From positions 2,418,001-2,482,000 of the forward strand of contig CM034546.1 in the NCBI GenBank assembly GCA_020055645.1: a stretch of 64,000 nt of DNA. Reading direction: 5' to 3'. How positions within the stretch are numbered: position 1 is the first letter of the stretch; each line of letters opens with the position of its first letter. The DNA comes from Tomocerus qinae. Lineage: Eukaryota > Arthropoda > Collembola > Entomobryomorpha > Tomoceridae. Below the pieces are notes generated by a model. That model had not been told where the DNA came from, did no database searches, and saw only the letters and a list, made by a program, of their open reading frames with translations. A program made the translations under genes and the position numbers. Positions 1-11,469 of the stretch are shown here, one piece after another.

Positions 1-1151
1 TAGCTTTAGGTTAGCTATACTGCTATAGATAGGCAAACATATAAAATAAGTAAAAAATAATCTTTTAAAAAAGGTTTCGCATTTACAATTTATGTAAAAT
101 TGGTATTAATTTCTGTTCCTCGGAAAATCCAATCTATTTACACTGAGAATAAATTGTATATTGCTATATACGATGTTACGTAATCAGAGTGTATAAACTG
201 TGCACTCTACGTTTGTCACAGTCAATAAGATAAGACTTGTTGCTGAATCGACAAAATCCAATATATTTCAACGGACTGATAAATATGAAAGGCAGATGAT
301 GAGAAATACATACCACAAGAAATATTGAGCTATGCTATCCATCCTGCTCCATAGCTCCATGTAATATTTTGTAATATACTATACTTTTATCTGTATTTGA
401 AGGAGTTATATGTATATGCAATAGTTTAAATTTAGGATCACAAACCAGAGATGTGGCTACGTAAATCATGTGTGGACATATCAAAAATGAGAACCTGTAC
501 TTTTACAGAATAAAGATTTCATTATACGTAATGCAATGCCTTTTCTTAATGTAATATTAAAAGTACTTTAAGACACAAGTATATGTTTACTCTCTTTTAA
601 GTAATCTTATAGTCTGACTGGTGACTGAACTTGCTATCTAAAACTCTCTCTGCGATCTCTACGTTATTTGTCAATGATTATTTAAATCGTGAATTAAAAA
701 AAAAGTCTTTCATATAAATTAATTCATTCTATTACATATCCGAAAACAATATTACTAATTGGAATTTTGGACCAAGAATTTCTAATTCCCTCACCATCAA
801 CATAAGGTTATTAAAAGTTACTATAATTGAAATTGGCTGTATTGTGTATATAAGTTGTGGTTTCTCGTTTAATTGACTTCTGATTGATGCTACTACTAAA
901 CCAAAATTTTACTAAACTGTACTAAAATATTTTAGTGGTTAGACGTACCTATAAATACTGGCAATTTGATTTATTAATACATAATATATTATTGTTAATG
1001 CACAAGACTAGCTGAACTGTGTATTATTATCATCAACTAATCAACTATGACTATAGTAATAAATAATACAATGATTTAAATTGTTTTCTACATTTCATGG
1101 GATAATAAAACTAACATCTGACCACTGTACCTATCTAATGCATAGATTGTA
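1..1151. other. upstream non-coding region of the GH18 gene
   Basis: No open frame or repeat that I can support. A TATA-like stretch (tgtatataag) lies near 845, about 300 bp before the GH18 start codon. It could be the promoter of a 5' leader, but nothing else fixes a transcription start. The rest is AT-rich with scattered homopolymers. Confidence 0.4.
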
Positions 1152-2036
1152 ATGGAGACAACTCAGAAGATGAATAAAAATGCGCCTTTGGGTGTTTTGT
1201 ACGTTGAAGTCAACAACACCAACTTTGCAAATGCTGGCTGTTACTCCGTCGGGTGCCAACAGCCGTTATTTGATATTGCAATAATATTTGCAGCAAATAT
1301 CAATTTCGACAATACAGAACGAAGAGCTTATTTGTACTTCAATCCGAGCGTTCAAAACGTTTTATCAAATGCCAATGAACTTATCAGACCTTTACAAGCT
1401 AAAGGGATAAAAGTCCTCCTTTCAGTCCTTGGCAACCACCAAGGAGCAGGAATTTGCAATTTCTCTACACCTGAAAGTGCCCATAAATTTGCAATTCAAT
1501 TGCGAGGTGCAGTGGAGCTGTATGGCTTGGATGGTATCGACTTTGACGACGAATATGCAGACTACGGTCATAACAACACGGATCAACCAAACGATTTTTC
1601 CTTTATCTATCTGCTGAGAGAACTAAGGAATCTGATTCCGGACAAGATCATTTCGCTTTACTATAAGGGCTCTGCCGTATCTAGACTAAGTTACAATGAA
1701 TTGACTGCTGGGGATTACCTGGACTACTGCTGGAATGCTAATTATGGATGTTTCAATCCTCCTGTAGTTCCTGGACTTGACAAAAATCAACTTGCCCCTG
1801 CGGCCGTGTGGCTGAAAGAAACTGATTTGTGTTTAGCTCAATTCCTTGCCACCCGAACGGTTGATGAGGGATACGGTGCCTTCCTGTACTATGATCTGCC
1901 TAATAAAGACATAAACATTTATCTCTCTGGCATCTCCGAAAGACTATATGGGTGCGAATCAAATCTCTGTGAAGATTGTCTTGACACTTGCCCTTCAAAA
2001 AACTCAAACGAAGAAGACTCCTGCAATTGCCTTTGA
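1152..2036 (+). CDS. Endo H-like GH18 endo-beta-N-acetylglucosaminidase (probable horizontal acquisition)
   Basis: Intronless 294-aa frame. Enzymes of this type cut the chitobiose core of N-linked glycans, leaving one GlcNAc on the protein. The GH18 signature DGxDxDxE is intact as DGIDFDDE at residues 127-134, with E134 the expected acid/base. The text after it (YADYG, then QPNDFSF, PDKIISLY and SRLSY) follows the order of Streptomyces Endo H rather than arthropod chitinases. RRAYLYFNPSVQNVL (58-72) and RTVDEGYGAFLYYDL near the C-terminus fit the remaining barrel strands. No signal peptide is visible at the first Met, so an upstream leader exon cannot be excluded. A cysteine-rich tail of about 30 residues after ERLYG goes beyond the core fold. 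Its neighbour is another glycosidase gene. Family call is firm; origin by transfer is inferred. Confidence 0.9.
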   Translation: METTQKMNKNAPLGVLYVEVNNTNFANAGCYSVGCQQPLFDIAIIFAANINFDNTERRAYLYFNPSVQNVLSNANELIRPLQAKGIKVLLSVLGNHQGAGICNFSTPESAHKFAIQLRGAVELYGLDGIDFDDEYADYGHNNTDQPNDFSFIYLLRELRNLIPDKIISLYYKGSAVSRLSYNELTAGDYLDYCWNANYGCFNPPVVPGLDKNQLAPAAVWLKETDLCLAQFLATRTVDEGYGAFLYYDLPNKDINIYLSGISERLYGCESNLCEDCLDTCPSKNSNEEDSCNCL

Positions 2037-2421
2037 GAAAATTTAAACATTTTTAATTCGCAGTCAAATTTTAACACTTATAACCCATATTTATATTTAC
2101 ACCTGAATTTTATTTCTTGGTGTCTGTTTTAAATTTTATTTTTAGCTATTTCGCCAGATAGTGGCTTTAATTACTAAAACATTCAGAAAATAATCTATTT
2201 TTAAATCTCAGAGCTGCAAAGCAACCTGGCCTTTTCCTAAACATTTTGGATTATTAAAAGAAAGTTTTCATTACACAATCTGCACTTAAGAAAAATTTTC
2301 TTTATTACTATTCTTGAATATATTAGATAAATAATTTCTGTCCTGGTCCATATCGTCATACAATTATGCAATGGAAGGAATTATCAAAATTCGCAATATT
2401 CATTATTCTGTTGCATTTTAA

Positions 2422-3919
2422 TTATAGAGCATCTGCTGAGCGTTGCCCACTTGGAAGAGGAATCGATGTGTTGAGACCAATAGGTCGAGGAAACCTCGGA
2501 GCATTGTCAGGGTTCCACTCCAACTTTTGAGCTCGAGCAGTTCGATTGAATCCATTTGCGTTCTCAATATCGGTTGCATGGTAGATCATCCACAGCTCCG
2601 ACCCATCTAGCCACAGTAAACAATTAAGGCTAGTCATCATTTAAAAATTAGAAAGTGAATTTAATTAAGTTGAATAAAAGTTACGATTACTTATTATAAT
2701 TTGCATTAAAATATAGCAGGTTTTATAGTAGTATTAAAAGGTAACGTTTATAATATCACTACAGATGTAAACGAATTTAAATATAATTGTTACCGGGAGA
2801 TGGAGTGAAAGAGGCGTGTCCAGTGGTGAAAACACCTTCTGCATCATTTCTCCAAAAGACACATTCGTCTTTGTCGTTCCACCAGTTTGAGGCAATGAGA
2901 GGATCCTTCAGACCGTCGATTCCGAAAATACCGAGACAGTAGTGCGGGGTAAAGGTGGAAGATGCTGAGAAGACGACGAAAGTTCTTCCGGCGTTCTGAA
3001 TGACGTAAGGTCCTTCGTTGACGGGGTAGCCGTGCATTTCCCAAGGTGACCGAGGAGAACGAAGAAGTCTTCTCGGGGAAATCACTCGCGTTGGATCGGA
3101 CATTGGGGCAATGTACAAATTCATTGAACCTGGTGGTTCTGGGAAGCCCACCCAAATGTAATACAAAGCACCGTCTCCGTACTGCATAACAGTACCGTCA
3201 ATTCCGTACCTTTCTTCTTCAGGAAGTAACCTGTTTACAGAAAATTTATTTTTTAATGAACAGGAAAAAAATTATTCATGCTAATTAATTTTCTACACCT
3301 GCTGGAATTATTTGGCATTTTACCATTATAATTAATAATTATATTCTGTTTTCCAAACCAATGTCATATTCGATATAAGCATTACAAATATTATCAAAAT
3401 ATAACTCATAAGGTTTATTTAGGTCTAATTTATAAATACTTACAACAGTATATCCCATAAAAGCCTACCATTTAATCAATTAATTAAAATTGTTGAGATT
3501 TTTGCATACCTAATTTCAGGACTCCAGTTTCCAAGAGGATTTCGAGGATCATCTGCCCTAATCACGTACATTCGATGATGCTCATCTGCGACTCCGTCGT
3601 CCATTGTGAAGTAGATGTAAAGGTTGTTACGGATGTAATGCATTTCAGGAGCCCATAAATTGGCTCTTCCTGGTGGAGCGTGATAAACCGTTCGGGACTC
3701 TGCATTCCGGAAGTTAGTGAAGACGGGACTTTTGTGGACTGTGATCCGGTCTCCCTCAGTGAAGACGAGGTAATAAAATCCTTCGTGCTTAAGAACAGCA
3801 GGATCTGCTGAATCTCTTCCAATTATAGGATTCCGAAACGTTTGAGAAAAGGCAGTCTTGGCAAAAATCGCCAGCACCATAAAACAGAGAAGATTTCTCA
3901 TGGCTAACATAATTGCCAT
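2422..3919 (-). CDS. GH43-type arabinofuranosidase/arabinanase-like secreted glycosidase, three exons
   Basis: Exons 3919-3510, 3230-2794 and 2606-2422 join in phase (phases 2 and 1) with GT-AG borders, giving 343 aa. A signal peptide (about residues 1-25, ending AFSQ) precedes the GH43 propeller start TFRNPIIGRDSADPAV. D39 in the ADP motif is the likely base. Y-G-I-D-G (D148) sits where the pKa-modulating Asp is expected, and N-E-G-P-Y (E209) where the general acid lies. WAPEM and DDPRNPLGNWSPEI are further GH43 blades. The family removes arabinose or related pentoses from plant or microbial polysaccharides; the exact substrate cannot be read from sequence. Starts at 3919, 3910 or 3901 are all possible. 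Bacterial-type content together with introns suggests an older, domesticated transfer. Confidence 0.88.
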
Positions 3920-4454
3920 ATGGATGGGTATTAAATGAGACTGGAAATAATTATTTCTAATTATTTTAGCTTACATCACGTTGTTACGAGTAGAGTCATT
4001 TGTAAATGATAAATTACTTAATCTTGGTGGCTGCAGATAACAAGCGAACTTGAAATGGTTTCATTTCCAAAAGGTGTGATAATGTGATAATTTGTTAATT
4101 GGCTGAAATTGTTCATTAATTAAATTGCATGGTTATTATCTTGACAGGATTATCTTATTTTTTAAGCACAGATAATCGTATTTAGCTTCCATATGGTAAG
4201 CTTCGCAATAAACAAAACATCAGAATGATTTAGTTTTCATAACCTACTCATATGCATATTATAAGTACATAAAATATGTAGATATATGCAATGAGGATAA
4301 ATGTTGCCTTCAATTCAATTGCTCTCATTTGTGCTGACTCATATCTCATTCTTAGGTCTATCAACCACGTTATATTACAGTATCTGCTTTGACAAATAAT
4401 TTATGATTAATTGGGTTGATTGTGTATTTTGCTTATACATGAGAAATGTTTATT

Positions 4455-4506
4455 TCATTGCCTCAAACTGGTGGAACGACCAAGACGAATGTGTCTTTTG
4501 GAGAAA
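4455..4506 (+). pseudogene. inverted fragment of GH43 exon 2
   Basis: These 52 bases match, with a single mismatch, the GH43 exon-2 stretch encoding ASNWWNDKDECVFWRN (minus strand near 2850-2900), but in the opposite orientation. The mismatch would change K to Q. Similarity stops abruptly at both ends, so this is a scrap of a second GH43 copy and not a gene. Confidence 0.8.
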
Positions 4507-4740
4507 GCCATGGTTTAACTTTTTTAGCAAATATTTTTTTATTTGGTTGCAAAAATTACAATGCTGATATACAAGCACGTATACAGAATTACAAATATTC
4601 AATTGTATACTATATAAAATTAACACCGCCAAAGCATTTGCTGCGAATTCTTAATGAAATCATAACGTTGTCTTGAAAACCCAAGGGCAAGATGTCAGAA
4701 AATAATTTTATAATTGCATTTTCCAGTAATAACATCAAAG

Positions 4741-7344
4741 CTAAGTATCTCTCTCCCAGTTAAGTTCAGTGGCAGCGCCTTTGCTATTCTCAAAAGTGTA
4801 CCATTCTGATTTCTTATCGACAAGTTTTGAAAAGGTAGAATTTTCAAAATCATATCTATGCCAAGCAAACATTCCAATTGTAAGTACTTTGAATCGTTCT
4901 TGTAGGTTTGTCAAGTCTTGATAAAATGAATCACTGGTAATATCATATTTTCTTATGTCGGTATCAACCACGAAATTGTGATTGATTTTTAGTTTTGTAT
5001 CTACGTCACCCCAATTTCTGACAGGCTGTTGCAGGATTAATTTTTCCAAATATAAATCTTCACCTAATATTTTAATATTGCAAAACGATTCAATTTTCAT
5101 GACGTTTTTGGGAATATCCGAAGATTTAATTTCCAGCAGGGTAGTTTTATTTGCTAAACCAGATTGGCAATATTCGTATCTAAATCTCAAGGTGGTTATG
5201 TTAGGGCATTGTGAAAACATTGGAAGAGACATTGACATTAAATCTGTTTTAACAAAGCCGTTAAAGGTCAGTGTATTTAGTTTTGGTAGAGTTATTTGCG
5301 GACCGTCAATAACTTTTGCATCACCCTGTAAAGTTAATTCTTCAACGTTACTTGGCAAAGCAGATAGACTAATTGTTGTTTGTGTAAGGTGAACTTTTCT
5401 GCTTTTCAAAGGTGTCGCAGTTTCCAGATTTGCAATGTTTTTTAAATACAGATTTTCAATTGTCCATGAAGCATTTTTCCAATTTTGTATTTCTATGCCG
5501 TCTAAGTTCAAATGCTCGATAGTGACTGGACTACTTAAATCGATTTTCAGTTCCTTTTGGCTGTTTTCAAAAATTTGTAATTGTTCGATTCGACTGAAAG
5601 CGACAAAGTCATTTACAAATATTGTTTTACTTGTCGAGAGTGCGTGACCAAATGTAACATTTCGTAGAAGTAGTCTTCGTGGTTGCATTTTGGCTTTGTT
5701 GCCTGTTTGTGCATTAACAGTTAGGCCTATTAATTTTATTTCTGACACAGATGACAGCAGATGAGGCGATACTTTTAATTTGCTGCAGCTAACTTTCTTT
5801 GAGTCGCCGTAAGGATCATCGGATAGTATAAATTCGCTCAGATTAGTGCCGATGAGCATGCTGTTAGATACATCGAATTCTGAAAATTTGTTTCCGTATT
5901 GGTCGAAAAATTTCGGTCGTGACATTGCTAAGTATTGCAAGTTACTAGGAAATGTAAGGCTTGAGTTTAGATACGGTTGCACCAGATTCACTGCGTTATG
6001 GCCCGAATTTCTTACTTCTAAGCGATGGAATGCTTCCGGGACATTAAAATTTCCTACCAGTAGATACATTTTATCACTTATCAGTTCCAGTATCCTCATA
6101 GTGCTTTGTATCGATGCAGAAGGTATAAAAAACTCTGTCTCATTTATTAGCATTTCTTTCACCTCATCAATGTTTCCATTATTCCACAACAACACTAATA
6201 GGTTACCAGTAACTACAGGTCCACTTAATTCCCTGTATCTAATATCAATAATTCCTTTGTCAGAATAAGCGTATCTCTCCGGTCTCAATAACAATTTATT
6301 CTCCGTATAATTATTTACCTTTAAATGGCCATGGAGGCACTGAAATATTAATATTGCTTCTGTAGTATTTCCTGAATATCCCAAAACTTTTCCGTAGTTG
6401 TATAAAGATTCTTTTGTTCTCACTACACTATGAATTTCTTTTGCCAATTGTGATGCTTCGACGTATCTTCCCTCGTTCACTAAATTGAGTAGCCGAGGAT
6501 GATCTATTGTAACACTTTTCACTATTGGATATTCATTCAGCAAATTTCCGTCTGCAAATTCAGCAGCTGCATATTTGTGGGCCTGAAACCCAGAGGATTC
6601 TAGGATCCTTCTGAGTGTGCCTTCCTTTTCATGTCTTCCATTGTATCTAATCAAAGGCAGAAATATGGGGTTAACTAATGTCACAATTTGTTCTCTGTTT
6701 TCGGGTAGTACTTCTCTGTCATTGATTATTAATTTTATTATTAATCCGTATGTTTGTAAAAGATCTGTAGCACTTTTGACATCTGAAATGCTACTGTTTG
6801 TTACTGATGAATAAAAATCCATTTTAACATTAAGATGACAAACGCCCATAAAGCTCCGAATTAACAAAATATCAAATGCCAATTTCCCAATGTCTCCTTC
6901 TTGGGTTTTCAAAATTTCTATTGCAACTGACATTGCCTTATTGATATATACTTCATTCTTATTAAATTCTAAATCACTTTCAACTTTTCTGTCTCCGATT
7001 CTGTCGATATAATCTTCAATTTCAATTTTCTTGTTTTCCAGACTTGCTGCTGCAAGACTTAGAGCCGCAGTTTTTCTCCCAAGTAGCGCGTTCAATTTCA
7101 AAAGTTGATCCGATTTGAGTGTAAGATGTTTGATTGCTTTCGTTAAATACACTATTTCTCCTTTTGGAGGAACTTCTTCGTCTTCATTAAATATGGTATC
7201 TTCATTATTTCTTGGCTCGCCTCCGATGCAGTGATATTCTGATTTGGGAGTTTGTAATTCTATGTTTTTATCACTCAGGCTGTAGCAATTTCCATCCACT
7301 TGGTTCACAAAGATGTATAGAAATATTAAAAGAATTGACACCAT
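4741..7344 (-). CDS. large secreted orphan protein with LRR-like C-terminal half, copy 1
   Basis: Single-exon frame of 867 aa. It starts with a hydrophobic signal peptide (MVSILLIFLYIFVNQ..., cleavage likely near G18) followed by NCYSL. An in-frame stop lies just upstream of the start. Residues about 30-280 are helical and charged. Residues about 280-360 look like a helical repeat (REGRYVEASQLAKEIH, then ESLYNYGKVLGYSGNTTEA), suggesting TPR-like hairpins. From about 480 on, regularly spaced leucines and asparagines (IEHLNLDGIEIQNW, TIENLYLKNI, SNVEELTLQG, LPKLNTLTFNG) resemble degenerate leucine-rich repeats. I do not recognise a named family. No transmembrane segment is seen after the signal, so secretion is likely. 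A paralogue lies just upstream in the same orientation. Function unknown. Confidence 0.75.
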   Translation of the reverse strand: MVSILLIFLYIFVNQVDGNCYSLSDKNIELQTPKSEYHCIGGEPRNNEDTIFNEDEEVPPKGEIVYLTKAIKHLTLKSDQLLKLNALLGRKTAALSLAAASLENKKIEIEDYIDRIGDRKVESDLEFNKNEVYINKAMSVAIEILKTQEGDIGKLAFDILLIRSFMGVCHLNVKMDFYSSVTNSSISDVKSATDLLQTYGLIIKLIINDREVLPENREQIVTLVNPIFLPLIRYNGRHEKEGTLRRILESSGFQAHKYAAAEFADGNLLNEYPIVKSVTIDHPRLLNLVNEGRYVEASQLAKEIHSVVRTKESLYNYGKVLGYSGNTTEAILIFQCLHGHLKVNNYTENKLLLRPERYAYSDKGIIDIRYRELSGPVVTGNLLVLLWNNGNIDEVKEMLINETEFFIPSASIQSTMRILELISDKMYLLVGNFNVPEAFHRLEVRNSGHNAVNLVQPYLNSSLTFPSNLQYLAMSRPKFFDQYGNKFSEFDVSNSMLIGTNLSEFILSDDPYGDSKKVSCSKLKVSPHLLSSVSEIKLIGLTVNAQTGNKAKMQPRRLLLRNVTFGHALSTSKTIFVNDFVAFSRIEQLQIFENSQKELKIDLSSPVTIEHLNLDGIEIQNWKNASWTIENLYLKNIANLETATPLKSRKVHLTQTTISLSALPSNVEELTLQGDAKVIDGPQITLPKLNTLTFNGFVKTDLMSMSLPMFSQCPNITTLRFRYEYCQSGLANKTTLLEIKSSDIPKNVMKIESFCNIKILGEDLYLEKLILQQPVRNWGDVDTKLKINHNFVVDTDIRKYDITSDSFYQDLTNLQERFKVLTIGMFAWHRYDFENSTFSKLVDKKSEWYTFENSKGAATELNWERDT

Positions 7345-8548
7345 TTTGTTTTCAAAAATTGTCCAAATTTTCCTTGGTTATAATTTCCCTGTTTTTCACT
7401 TTGTTCTGAAACAATATTATATCTCTCTATCTGCAGTCTATAGCCGTTGCTACTACAATCATTAAAAAATAGTTATCACATACCATACTTATGTATGAAT
7501 GAAGTTTTATTTTACAATTATAATTAATTTATGCGTCTTTCCAAGAAACTTGAATGCATTCCTATTCCTAGTATCTATAACTGTATAAAGCAGCGAGAAA
7601 CATGCTTCAGTTCAGGTTTTTTAGGTTAGATACTGATACTGGATTGCATTCTCTACCATACCACCTGCACCTGCTATGTTTGACAGACATGGCACTTAAT
7701 ATATTTCTCGGAAATAAATAGTCGAAATTTTTGAAATATTTCGCGAAATATTTCACTCCCACTTCCCTTGAAAAATGAAATATTAGAAATAAATGAAATA
7801 AATAGGGAACATGGCATTTATTTCAAAAATTTCAATAAATTCCACTTGAAATAAATGAAACGCGCATGCGTGTACACATGCGCATTGTATTTATTTCAAA
7901 TATTTCATTTTTCAAGAAAAAATCCTTGAAATAAGAAATTAATGCCATGTCTGATTTTTGCTGTTTTAACTGTCATAATACTTGATTCAATGCACCACTG
8001 ACGTCATGCACTGATATGGATAAGTATTACATAATATAATATTTACTTATGCAACTACATAACCTGTTTAAAAGCTCTGAACCTCGACATCCATTGATGT
8101 GAAGATGAACAAAAGCTAATTTCTATGATTAGGTTTTTGTAAACAGAAGATCTTTTTAAAGAACTAAATACAGATAACCTTTTATCGTGGAACTACAGAA
8201 TTTAAGATTTCAAGACCCATTATAAATGCATTAATCTTCTATGCTGCCGATCATTATTTTGGCAATGTAGCTTCTTGGAGACTTCCTCTACGATTGATGT
8301 GCAAACATAAATGTCAAATTTTTTGAAAGAATTTGTTTTATGGGCCAGCAAATATTTTCCAACGAATACAGTCCAAATTATGCTAATAATACATTTTTCC
8401 GAATGTATATGTCTTACATTTATACAAACACAGTTTAATCACAGAAGGAAACAGCATACGTTTTTCGTGACCAAAAAAGGTAAATTGGTATTTTTATTGA
8501 ATACTTTATCACGATGACCCGATGACCTAACCTTTCCTATTTCCTCCT
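7345..8548. other. spacer between the two tandem orphan genes
   Basis: Besides the MITE at 7684-7953 I see no gene. It should hold the promoter of copy 1 (minus strand, just right of 7344) and the 3' end of copy 2. No strong TATA box is visible. Confidence 0.4.
7684..7953. mobile_element. 270-bp MITE with CAGACATGGCA terminal inverted repeats
   Basis: The left end reads CAGACATGGCACTTAAT and the right end is its near-perfect reverse complement (ATTAATGCCATGTCTG). The interior is built from inverted AAATATTTC / GAAATAAAT motifs around a GCGCATGCGTGTACACATGCGC palindromic core, so the whole unit can fold into a long hairpin. It has no coding capacity. I could not settle a target duplication. 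Confidence 0.7.
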
Positions 8549-11225
8549 TCATCTTCTTTTCCAGTCCAATTCGTCTTCATCTTTGAAATTGAATATGGTC
8601 TCCTTTAGTAAATCTTTAAGGTCAGTTGCTACTCCTTTACCATTCTGAAAAGTGTAGTATTTAGATTTTCTATCGACTAGCGTCGAAAAGGTGGAATTTT
8701 CAAATTTATAGAAAATCCAGTCAAATCGTCCAATTGTTAAAATCTTAAATCGCCTTTGCAGATCTGACAAATCCCTGTAAAAGGCATTGATGTTCATATA
8801 GTTTTTGCCTAAGTGGTCAATCAAGAAAATGTGGCTGGGTCTTAATTTCTTATCAATGATGTCACCCCAATTTCTGATACGCGGGTACATTATTAATTTT
8901 TCTAAATGCAATTCTTGCTCTCCTAATATTTTGATATTGCCAAACGATTCTATTTCCGTGACGCTCTTGGGAATATTTAAAGATATTAGTTCCAATGTAT
9001 CGCGGTATGTGAACCTTATTGTGGTTAAATTAGGACACTGCGAAAACAATGGAAGATACGCTAAAGAAGCTTGAGTCCCTTCTTCAAAATGCAATGTATT
9101 CAGTTTCGGTAGGAAAAATTGATCTCCGCCAATAAGTGTCGTATTTTTACCAAAAACAATTCTCTCAATAGTATTTGGAAGAGCAGTTAGATTGATTGTG
9201 GATTCTGCTATGTCAAGTTCAGTGATTTTCATGTTTGATGATTCCATGAAATTCATTTTTCTTAATTGCAAACTTTTGATTGTCCACGAAACATTATTCC
9301 AATTCTGCACATCAATGTCATTTATACGCAAGTCTTCTATAAAGATATCATCCATTCAAAATTATTTTTTGACTCATTGCATTAAGTTCTAATCGTTCAA
9401 TTCGACTAAAATCAACAAAGTCGTTTATAATTATTGTTTCACTTGTCAAGCCTGAGTGAGCCAAAGTAACATTTTTCAATGACAATCTTCTCGGGTTCAT
9501 TTTGTCTGTATCTGTTGGTAAAACAATCGAAGTGTCAAACAATTTTATTTTTGCAACAGTAGTGAGCTGATGAGTCGATACTTTCAATCTAGTACGGTTT
9601 TCAATTGAGCTCCCACTGTAATCATAGAACCATAAATCAAGGTTGGTCAATTTAGTTCCGCTCAACATATTTGTCATGTCGAATTCTAAAAGCTTATTTC
9701 CATGAGAGTCGAAAAATTTCGGTTGTCTATTTCGCAAGCTTTCCAAGTTACTAGGTAATGTAAAGTTTGGAAGCAAATCTAATTTTGTTAGATCAACTTT
9801 GTTGAAAGAATAATCTGCGAGCACCAAACGTCTGAAGCCTTCGGAGTAAGAATGGTCATACAGGTGGTACTTTGTGTCCGTAATTAGTTCAAGTATCTGC
9901 ATTGTTTGATAGATGGATGTTGGAGCTATGCTAAACTCTGTCTCTTTTCCTAGCATCTCCTTAACCTTATCAATATTTCCGTTATTCCACAGTAATACTA
10001 AAAGATTACCTTTAATAACTGTTCCACCCAAATCCCTGTATCTAATATCAATGATCCCTTTACTGGAATAAACTTTTCCTCTCGCGCTTATAAATCTTTC
10101 GTCGTTTTTATTTTCTGCAAAGTTGGTCTTAAAATTACTGTAGAGGCACTGAAATATTGACAGAGCTGCCGGGATGTTTCCAGAATATTCCAAAACTTTT
10201 CCGAAGTTGTATAAAGATTCTCTTGTTCTCACTACTTTATGAATATCTGCTGCCAATTGTAATGCTTCGAAGTATCTTTCCTTCTCTATTAAACTTATTA
10301 GCCGAGGATGATCTTTTGTAGCACTTTTGACCATTGGATAGTCATTCAAAAAACCTTCATCTGCGAATTCAGCGGCTAAATATTTAAGATTTTGGTACCC
10401 TGAAGTTTCAAATATCTTTCTGAGTGTATTTTGTTTTTCATATCTTTCATTGTAACGAATCACAGGTAAAAATATTGGATTAACTAATGTCAAAGTTATT
10501 TCCTCGTCATTTTTTTGTCCTATTAGACTTCCGTGGTCAATTATTGTTTTCTTAATTAATCCGTAACTTTGTAAAAGATCTATAGCACTCTTGACATCGC
10601 CAATGCTGCTCCTTGTTACTGATGAATAAAAGTTCAAGTCAACAAAAAGATGGCAAGTACTCAAGAAACTCCTAATTAGCAAAATATCATATGCCAATTT
10701 TCCAATGTTTCCTTCTTTAGTGTTCAAAATTTCAATTGCTGCTGACATTGCCTTATTGATATATTCTTCATGTTCATTTAACCCAAAATCACTTTCAATT
10801 CTTTTATTTAAGTTTTCACTTTTAATATAATCTTCAAGTCCAATTTTCTTGTTTTCCAGGGTTGCTACAGCAAGATTTACAGCCAAAGTTTTTCCTCCGA
10901 GTAGATAACTCAACAGATCAATTTGATCAAAATTTATTGAAAGATGTTTCATTGCTTTAATAAAATATATCACTTCTTCATTATTGTCAGAAATGTCTTC
11001 ATCTTCATTAAATATGTAATCCCCACCTTTTTTTGTTGCCTCATCTCCGATGCATCGATATTCTGATTTGGGAGAGTGCAATTTTATATTTTCATCACTA
11101 AGGTTGTAACAGTTTCCATTTCCCCGCTCCAAAAATATTGATAGATATATCAATAGGATTGTAACCCCACAGGTATCAAAAATGACCCGCCTTTTCTTAG
11201 GCTGAAGATTTCTGGCGAATTTCAT
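8549..11225 (-). pseudogene. secreted orphan LRR-like protein, copy 2, split by a frameshift
   Basis: Two overlapping frames, 11225-9348 (625 aa) and 9355-8549 (268 aa), together match copy 1 end to end. The first has a signal-like start (residues 1-38, then NCYNLSDENIKLHSPKSEY) and ends at ...RIERLELNAMSQKIILNG; the second resumes at ...FIEDLRINDIDVQNWNNVSWTIKSL. The break falls in or near A and T runs at about 9352-9372 (minus strand caaaaaataatttt), so either a real single-base indel or a sequencing error is possible. Joined, it would be close to 890 aa and colinear with the 867-aa paralogue. A 6-kb transposable element begins only 46 bp before the start codon, which may also have cut it off from its promoter. 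Function unknown. Confidence 0.75.
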
Positions 11226-11469
11226 TTTATTCTGCAGCTGCTCTTTGTGCGTCGTCCTTCATACAGTTATATATTAATTGGTGTTAGGCGAGGTGGCCCC
11301 ATGGAAACTGGCCCCCCGGACACCTGGCCCCATGGCAAGTGGCCCTATGGATAGCTGGCACCAAGTGGGAGGAGCTTCCGTGTATAGTCCGAGCTTATCG
11401 ATGAGCTCGTTAACTTCCATCAATCCCTTTCCCAATCAATATACTGGCCATCACAAGGGCTATTATTAC

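Noticed and set aside
1152-2036. Calling the GH18 gene an arthropod chitinase
   Set aside because: The motif order and the text around the active site fit Endo H; the FDGxDxDWE form and the chitin-binding domains usual in arthropod chitinases are absent.
4982-6814. Several plus-strand frames opposite the orphan gene
   Set aside because: They are antisense shadows of the 867-aa minus-strand gene, which has a signal peptide and a paralogue; the plus-strand frames have neither.
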